A DNA stretch of 13,682 bases from an uncultured Collinsella sp. Its GTDB lineage: Bacteria > Actinomycetota > Coriobacteriia > Coriobacteriales > Coriobacteriaceae. The DNA lies in the NCBI GenBank assembly GCA_937982065.1, contig CALJMO010000013.1, positions 1-13,682 on the forward strand, in the 5' to 3' direction. Positions 9,401 to 13,682 of the stretch are shown here, piece by piece (position 1 is the first letter of the stretch; every line of letters begins with the position of its first letter). The notes under the pieces were generated by a model that saw only the letters and a list, made by a program, of their open reading frames with translations, had not been told where the DNA came from and ran no database searches. The position numbers and the translations under genes are program-made.

Positions 9401-10342
9401 TTACAGCCCTGTGGACCATGCGAGCTCGTCGGCAATAGCTGCGACCTGCTCGGCCGTCTCGCACGAATACACACGAACGTCGCTCAACGTACGCTTGATC
9501 AGGCCGGACAGCGTTTTGCCGGGGCCGACCTCAATAAATGTGTCGATGCCTTGATCCTGCAGAGCATGCAGCGTATCGACCCAGCGCACGGCATGGCTCA
9601 CCTGATTGGCCAAGACATCCGATGCCGTCTGGGGGTCCGCCGGATAGGGCGCCGCTGTCATATTTGCCAAAACAGGAATGAGCAACGGGGACGGCGCGTG
9701 ACCGGCCTCAATATATGCGGCAAGGCCACAGGTCGCCTCGGCCATATAGGGGCTATGAAATGCACCCGACACCGCGACCTTCATGGCGCGGCCGCCAGCC
9801 TCTTTTACTAGGACGTCGAGGGTCTGCAGCGCATCGGGCGCTCCGGCCACAACCGTCTGCTGGGGACTGTTGTAGTTGACCGGCCAGCAGTCCTCGCCGG
9901 CCTGCGCAGCTAGGTTCTCGACTTGCGCAGCATCAAGTTTGATGACGGCGCGCATGCCGCCGGGGTGACGCTCGGCCGCCGTGGCCATCAATGCCGCGCG
10001 CTCACACACGAGCTCAAAACCCGCTCGCGTATCGAATGCCCCCGCAAAGGTGAGTGCAGCGACCTCGCCCAGCGAGAATCCCGCACAGGCGGCAGGCACC
10101 ACGCCGCGCTCGCGCAGGGCGACGGCGACAGCCAAGTCGTGCACGAACACGCAAGGCTGCGTGTTCTCGGTCTGCGAGAGCTCCTCCTTGGAGGCGCTCC
10201 GGCACTGCTCGCTCGTCCCCGGGCGCACCTCATCGGCAATGGCGAACACCTCGGCGGCCGCCGGCGATGTCTCGATCAAGTCGACGCCCATCGCGGGGTG
10301 CTGGGCACCCTGGCCGGCAAACAAAAACGCTACGCCACCCAT
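9401..10342 (-). CDS. fabD: Malonyl-CoA:ACP transacylase FabD
   Basis: A 313-residue enzyme that moves malonate from CoA to AcpP, supplying the extender for FabH and FabF. The N-terminus VAFLFAGQGAQHPAMG is typical. The nucleophile is S90 in AGFSLGEVAAL, R115 binds the malonyl carboxylate, H196 in SGAFHSPYM is the catalytic partner, and Q247 matches the conserved glutamine. The residue before the serine is F rather than the H of the common GHSLGE motif; other residues occur there in many Gram-positive FabD proteins. The ATG at 10340-10342 (AAGGG nine bases upstream) is chosen over an in-frame GTG at 10348. The start overlaps the end of fabK by 13 bases in another frame. Confidence 0.95.
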   Translation of the reverse strand: MGGVAFLFAGQGAQHPAMGVDLIETSPAAAEVFAIADEVRPGTSEQCRSASKEELSQTENTQPCVFVHDLAVAVALRERGVVPAACAGFSLGEVAALTFAGAFDTRAGFELVCERAALMATAAERHPGGMRAVIKLDAAQVENLAAQAGEDCWPVNYNSPQQTVVAGAPDALQTLDVLVKEAGGRAMKVAVSGAFHSPYMAEATCGLAAYIEAGHAPSPLLIPVLANMTAAPYPADPQTASDVLANQVSHAVRWVDTLHALQDQGIDTFIEVGPGKTLSGLIKRTLSDVRVYSCETAEQVAAIADELAWSTGL

Positions 10343-11274
10343 GCGCACGCACCCTTCAGGACGTGCTCGGCGCCGGCGACCAGGTCGTCAACGATTTCGC
10401 GTGCGCTCTGGCGCTCGTTGACCATGCCGGCAATCTGTCCACACAAAAACGAACCCTCTTCGTAGTTGCCGTCCTTGGCGGCCTTACGCAGCGCACCGGT
10501 TCCCATAGCACCGAGCTCCTCGGCACTCGCGCCGAAACCCTCGCTCTTGGCATAGGCGTTGGTGAAGGGGCTCTTGAGGGCGCGCACTGGATGTCCCGTC
10601 GAGCGACCGGTCGCACGCGTTGAAGTGTCGTTGGCCTTCAGGACCATCTCTTTGTACTGCTCCGAGACGGTGCACTCGTCTGCGACCAGAAAGCGCGTAC
10701 CCACTTGCACGCCTTCGGCGCCCAGCATAAAGGCGGCCGCCACGCCGCGGCCGTCGGCAATACCGCCGGCGGCCACGACGGGAATGTCAACCGCATCGAC
10801 GACCTGCGGCACCAGTGCCATCGTCGAGGTCTCGCCAATATGGCCGCCCGATTCGGTACCCTCGGCAACAACCGCCGTGGCTCCACGACGTGCCACGAGG
10901 CGCGCCAGCGCCACCGAGGCAACGACCGGGATGACCTTGATGCCCGCCTCGTTCCACGCCTTCATGTACTTGGCGGGATTGCCGGCGCCCGTCACGACGA
11001 CCGGCACTCGCTCGTCAATCACGACCTGCGCGACCTCGTCGGCAAACGGGCTCATGAGCATGACGTTGACGCCAAAGGGCTTATCCGTCTTGGCGCGCAG
11101 CTCATGAATCTGGTCGCGAAGCCAGTTGGCGTCGGCGTTCATGGCCGCGATGATGCCTAAGCCACCCGCCTCGGACACTGCGGACGCCAGCGAGGCATCG
11201 GCAATCCAGGCCATACCGCCCTGGAACACGGGCTTTTCGATGCCGAGCAGATCGCAGAGAGGAGTCTTGAGCAT
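10330..11274 (-). CDS. fabK: Enoyl-ACP reductase II (FMN-dependent FabK)
   Basis: A 314-residue TIM-barrel flavoprotein of the 2-nitropropane dioxygenase-like family that reduces trans-2-enoyl-ACP, the last step of each elongation cycle. Visible signatures are PVFQGGMAWIADASLASAVS (15-34), GGLGIIA (37-43), the catalytic-histidine segment GTESGGHIGE (H145), VAAGGIADGRGVAAA (167-181) and VQVGTRFL (189-196). The length matches S. pneumoniae FabK (about 320). Position between acpP and fabD separates it from other nitronate monooxygenase-like proteins. The ATG at 11272-11274 has GGAGA about seven bases upstream, inside the acpP 3' end; the gap to acpP is 2 bases. FabK enzymes are generally insensitive to triclosan, unlike FabI. 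Confidence 0.96.
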   Translation of the reverse strand: MLKTPLCDLLGIEKPVFQGGMAWIADASLASAVSEAGGLGIIAAMNADANWLRDQIHELRAKTDKPFGVNVMLMSPFADEVAQVVIDERVPVVVTGAGNPAKYMKAWNEAGIKVIPVVASVALARLVARRGATAVVAEGTESGGHIGETSTMALVPQVVDAVDIPVVAAGGIADGRGVAAAFMLGAEGVQVGTRFLVADECTVSEQYKEMVLKANDTSTRATGRSTGHPVRALKSPFTNAYAKSEGFGASAEELGAMGTGALRKAAKDGNYEEGSFLCGQIAGMVNERQSAREIVDDLVAGAEHVLKGACAWVA

Positions 11275-11276
11275 CT

Positions 11277-11513
11277 CTACTTCTCCAATGCCGCCTCGAC
11301 CGTATCGGCGAACTCGCCGACCGTCTTGGGGTTCTCCTCGGTATCGAGCTGGATGCCAAACTCGTCCTCGACGGCAACGAGGATCTCGACGGTGCCCAGG
11401 CTGTCGAGACCAATCTCCTCGAGCGTGGACTCGGGCTTCATCTCGACATCGTCAAGACCGGCGGTCTCGCGGATAACGTCGCAAACGCGCTCGAAGGTCT
11501 TCTGATCTGCCAT
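11277..11513 (-). CDS. acpP: Acyl carrier protein
   Basis: A 78-residue acidic carrier to which growing acyl chains are attached through 4'-phosphopantetheine. The attachment motif GLDSLGTVEILVAVEDEFG is at 35-53, with the modified serine at S38. The four-helix length and the acidic helix 2 are typical of AcpP. The ATG at 11511-11513 follows a strong AAAGGAG site about seven bases upstream. It lies between fabH (51-base gap) and fabK (2-base gap). The fabH-acpP gap is among the longest in the cluster and holds a short palindrome GCCCTAGGGC with no clear role. Confidence 0.97.
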   Translation of the reverse strand: MADQKTFERVCDVIRETAGLDDVEMKPESTLEEIGLDSLGTVEILVAVEDEFGIQLDTEENPKTVGEFADTVEAALEK

Positions 11514-11564
11514 GGTAGTTCTCCTTTGGTTGTGCCCTAGGGCGTTTTTATTTCCTATGTGCGA

Positions 11565-12524
11565 CTACTTCCAACGAAGCAGATAGCCACCTATATCCAG
11601 ACCGGCGCCAAATCCAACCAAGGCGATGGTGTCGCCTGTGTGAAGTGCACCGGCGTTTGCCAGCCGGTCGAGGGCAAGCGGAATGCATGCGCTCGAAATG
11701 TTGCCGGTCTCGCGCAACGTGCGAACCACGCGCTCGTCCGGCACGCCCAGGCGCTTGACCGCCTGGCTCAGGATTCGTTCGTTAGCCTGATGGAATACAA
11801 AATGATCGATGTCTTCGACCAAAATGCCCGCATCGATCGCAAGCTTATGGACCGTGTCGCAGATGGCGTTGACGCCGAACTTGAACACGCGGCGGCCATT
11901 CATGGACAGCACGCTCGCGCTATCTGCGGAAGCCTTAAACGGCGAGGTACCGACCAGACCGGGAACGCGCAACGTCTCGACGTCGGGCGCCGTCGAAAGC
12001 TCAACGGCAAGGGGACTGTCTCCCCCAGCCTCAATCACTGCGGCGCCTGCCCCATCGCCAAAGAGCACGCAGGTGGCACGGTCGGTCCAGTCGAGCGCGC
12101 GCGTCATCTGCTCGGCAGCAACGACAAGCACGCGCTCGGCGCGACCGCGGGCGATATAGCCCTCGGCGACATCGAGCGCAAATACGAAGCCGGCACAAGC
12201 CGCCGAGACATCGAAGGCAGGGCACGTCGCGCCTAGTCGCTCAGCAACGGCACACGCCTCAGCGGGAACAAGGTGGTCACCCGTCGTCGTCGAGCAGACG
12301 ATCAGATCCAGCTGGCTCGCGTCGATTCCGGACACCTGGAGTGCCCGCTCACTCGCCGCTACGGCAAGGTCGTCAAGTGACTCGGTGGTGCAGACGTGGC
12401 GGCTCTTGATACCCGTGCGGGTAAAAATCCACTCATCCGAGGTATCGAGGAACTCAGACAGCTCGTCATTGGAAACACTGCGTTCAGGAAGCGCCGAGCC
12501 TGTTCCAAGAATCGTGAAACCCAT
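11565..12524 (-). CDS. fabH: 3-oxoacyl-ACP synthase III (FabH), chain initiation
   Basis: A 319-residue thiolase-fold enzyme that condenses an acyl-CoA primer with malonyl-ACP to start fatty acid synthesis. The catalytic triad is C110 in VSAACAGFVFALD, H245 in FVFHQANERIL and N275 in ETGNISSAC. The N-terminal GFTILGTGSALPERSVSNDE and the C-terminal VGFGAGLDIGGYLLRW match the family, and the length is normal. The ATG at 12522-12524 has a near-perfect AAAGGAGG (12531-12538) six bases upstream; the open frame continues to 12581 but across the repeat-bearing control region. It is the first gene of the cluster, so the promoter for the whole run should lie in 12525-12700. Confidence 0.97.
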   Translation of the reverse strand: MGFTILGTGSALPERSVSNDELSEFLDTSDEWIFTRTGIKSRHVCTTESLDDLAVAASERALQVSGIDASQLDLIVCSTTTGDHLVPAEACAVAERLGATCPAFDVSAACAGFVFALDVAEGYIARGRAERVLVVAAEQMTRALDWTDRATCVLFGDGAGAAVIEAGGDSPLAVELSTAPDVETLRVPGLVGTSPFKASADSASVLSMNGRRVFKFGVNAICDTVHKLAIDAGILVEDIDHFVFHQANERILSQAVKRLGVPDERVVRTLRETGNISSACIPLALDRLANAGALHTGDTIALVGFGAGLDIGGYLLRWK

Positions 12525-12541
12525 CACTAACCTCCTTTGAG

Positions 12542-12559
12542 TTGTTGACGTGTTTACAT
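12542..12559 (+). promoter_or_regulatory. Operator-like direct repeat, copy 1
   Basis: TTGTTGACGTGTTTACAT. It matches copy 2 (12590-12607) at 17 of 18 positions, with 48 bases between their starts. It lies 17 bases upstream of the fabH start codon, next to its ribosome binding site, where a bound repressor would block transcription of the fab genes. It is less symmetric than copy 2. Confidence 0.6.
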
Positions 12560-12589
12560 CGACCAAGAGAGGATAACGCATTTCAGTCT

Positions 12590-12607
12590 TTGTTGACGTG
12601 TTAACAT
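12590..12607 (+). promoter_or_regulatory. Operator-like direct repeat, copy 2
   Basis: TTGTTGACGTGTTAACAT. The core TGTTGACGTGTTAACA (12591-12606) is an imperfect palindrome, with six of eight pairs complementary, as expected for a dimeric regulator site. Together with copy 1 it suggests cooperative or double-site control of fabH and possibly of the divergent gene. The regulator is not encoded in this window. The sequence does not look like a FapR or FabT site as I know them. Confidence 0.62.
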
Positions 12608-12700
12608 TAAATTGTCCAAATGCGACAAAGGCTTCACATTGTGTCTATCTCTCGACACCATTGCGTCATTCACTTATTCAATAAGGAGGTAGCAGCCGCT

Positions 12701-13477
12701 ATGGATGCCCAATTAACGATTGTCGACGTAACCGGATCGACCAACGATGACCTGCTCGAGGCAGGAAAACAGGGTGCGCCGCACGGCACAGGACTTGCCG
12801 CCCGCGCGCAAACGGCAGGACGCGGCCGGCGCGGCCACAAGTGGGATTCAACCGCCGGCAACCTATTGCTTTCGATTGTCCTGCGTCCATGCGTTAATCC
12901 CGCAAAGTACTCTGGTCTTGCCGCCGTCAGCGGCCTAGCGGTGCTCGAAGCACTCGAAAAGCAAGGCCTTGCAAGCGAAATAGCCCTCAAATGGCCCAAC
13001 GACCTGGTCGCGCGAGGACGCAAGCTCGGCGGCATTCTGGTCGAGGCCGCACGCGATAACGATGGCAAACCTTTCGCCGTCTGCGGCATTGGTGTCAACG
13101 TAAACTACACGCCCCAAGAGGTGCCCGATGGCGGCCTGGCGGCAATTGGCCTCTCGGACCTCAACGAGAGCGTTCCCGCCGTCGACATGCTCCTCGATGA
13201 GGTCTATCACGCAGTTATAGACGCTGTAGATACCTGGGCAGAGCGCCTCAACGCCATGGAAGAAAACGCCGGTCCGCTCGCGCCCGTCCACGACGAATAT
13301 ATCGCTCACCTCAATTGGATCGGGAAGCACGTTATCGCCCGCTCCCCCGCTGGAGACGAGCTGGCACGAGGCATATTTAGAACGGTCGACGATTGCGGCC
13401 GCGCATGCATTGAGACCGAGAGCGGCTTGTGCGTCTTCCACTTCGAAGAAGCATCCTTGCGCCCCCTGAGCGAATAG
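12701..13477 (+). CDS. birA: Biotin--[acetyl-CoA-carboxylase] ligase, without HTH domain
   Basis: A 258-residue ligase that activates biotin with ATP to biotinyl-AMP and transfers it to a carrier lysine, here most likely K123 of the nearby AccB. Motifs in order: STN (13-15), the biotinyl-AMP loop region QTAGRGRRGHKW (37-48), KWPND (97-101), KLGGIL (108-113) and GIGVNVN (129-135). A small C-terminal SH3-like domain follows at about 215-258. There is no N-terminal winged-helix domain, so this is a monofunctional class I ligase and should not act as the BirA repressor. The ATG at 12701 is preceded by AGGAGG (12684-12689) at a slightly long 11-base spacing; no in-frame start gives a better fit. 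It is transcribed away from the fatty-acid genes. Confidence 0.94.
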   Translation: MDAQLTIVDVTGSTNDDLLEAGKQGAPHGTGLAARAQTAGRGRRGHKWDSTAGNLLLSIVLRPCVNPAKYSGLAAVSGLAVLEALEKQGLASEIALKWPNDLVARGRKLGGILVEAARDNDGKPFAVCGIGVNVNYTPQEVPDGGLAAIGLSDLNESVPAVDMLLDEVYHAVIDAVDTWAERLNAMEENAGPLAPVHDEYIAHLNWIGKHVIARSPAGDELARGIFRTVDDCGRACIETESGLCVFHFEEASLRPLSE

Positions 13478-13531
13478 GGCGCCGCAGCCGCCGGCTCGGC
13501 AGACGAATTCGCTATCCCAAAATCTAAACTC

Positions 13532-13574
13532 AAAACAAAAGGGCCCCGCTACCGTAACGGCAGCGGGGCCCTTT
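13532..13574 (-). terminator. Strong hairpin terminator between rpsJ and birA (possibly bidirectional)
   Basis: A 13-bp perfect GC-rich stem (13538-13550 with 13562-13574) continues through one mismatch into CCG/CGG around a TAA loop. On the minus strand it is followed by TTTTGTTTT, a strong U-tract, so it should end the rpsJ transcript 19 bases after that gene's stop. The plus side has only a three-base TTT, included in the stem, so it probably also ends birA transcripts, less efficiently. Confidence 0.9.
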
Positions 13575-13593
13575 AAGCTATGAGCGATATCGC

Positions 13594-13682
13594 TTAGAGC
13601 TTGATGTCGATGTCGACGCCAGCGGGGAGGTCGAGACGCATGAGCGAATCAACGGTGCCCGAGGTGGGGTCGAGGATGTCGA
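13594..13682 (-). CDS. rpsJ: 30S ribosomal protein S10, C-terminal fragment (cut by window edge)
   Basis: The last 28 codons and stop of rpsJ. The translation ends TVDSLMRLDLPAGVDIDIKL, which is the conserved S10 C-terminus. S10 is a small-subunit ribosomal protein that also takes part in NusB-dependent antitermination. The gene continues past the end of the window, so its start and upstream neighbours are not seen. A strong terminator follows its stop directly, so no rplC lies downstream here, unlike the classic S10 operon. Confidence 0.95.
   Translation of the reverse strand, partial: DILDPTSGTVDSLMRLDLPAGVDIDIKL

Larger units (their letters stand above)
12525..12700. promoter_or_regulatory. 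Divergent control region between fabH and biotin ligase
   Basis: A 176-base AT-richer interval separating the minus-strand fatty-acid run from the plus-strand biotin ligase gene. It must hold promoters in both directions, but I could not identify a convincing -35/-10 pair for either. What stands out is a pair of 18-bp direct repeats (12542-12559 and 12590-12607) and a GACAAAGG motif at 12621-12631. No hairpin-type riboswitch or attenuator is apparent by eye. Confidence 0.7.

Noticed and set aside
11534..11549. Palindrome GCCCTAGGGC followed by GTTTTT between acpP and fabH, resembling a terminator.
   Set aside because: The stem can only be about three pairs once a loop is allowed, and the T-run is on the plus strand, where no gene ends. 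It cannot stop the minus-strand operon.
12581..12620. Possible BirA operator, given the ligase gene nearby and TTGTTGAC/GTTAACA half-sites.
   Set aside because: Known BirA sites have half-sites separated by about 14-16 bases, whereas these are 2 bases apart, and the local ligase has no DNA-binding domain.

Overview
The window looks like a chromosomal core region of a high-GC anaerobic actinobacterium, most likely a Coriobacteriia member such as Collinsella. This is inferred from GC-rich codon use, the FMN enoyl reductase FabK in place of FabI, a fused AccD-AccA carboxyltransferase, and PTS and ribosomal neighbours. No species-specific marker is present, so the genus is a guess.

Layout. Positions 1-1951 (minus strand) hold a histidine phosphatase gene downstream of a cation diffusion facilitator gene, read as a pair. 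Positions 2023-2057 are a strong minus-strand terminator. From 2096 to 12524 there is one long minus-strand run, in transcription order fabH, acpP, fabK, fabD, fabG, fabF, accB, fabZ, accC, accDA, then a stand-alone PTS EIIC gene. Gaps inside the run are mostly under 40 bases, several genes overlap, and I see no convincing internal terminator. Positions 12525-12700 are a divergent regulatory interval with two copies of an 18-bp repeat. Positions 12701-13477 (plus strand) encode a biotin-protein ligase without a DNA-binding domain. A strong hairpin terminator follows at 13532-13574, and the last 89 bases are the 3' end of rpsJ (ribosomal protein S10) on the minus strand.

How it works together. 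AccB carries biotin, AccC carboxylates it, and the AccDA fusion moves the carboxyl group to acetyl-CoA to give malonyl-CoA. FabD loads malonate onto AcpP and FabH starts the chain by condensing an acyl-CoA with malonyl-ACP. FabF, FabG, FabZ and FabK then run the elongation cycle (condense, reduce, dehydrate, reduce). The divergent biotin ligase would attach biotin to AccB, so the locus covers almost all of malonyl-CoA supply and saturated fatty acid synthesis. The EIIC gene at the distal end has no obvious link to lipids.

The genes are ordinary housekeeping genes. I do not see a new defence or mobile system. The points most worth a second look are the duplicated operator-like repeat between fabH and the biotin ligase gene, the accDA fusion, the orphan EIIC at the end of the fatty-acid run, short palindromic repeats flanking that EIIC gene, and the isolated position of rpsJ.
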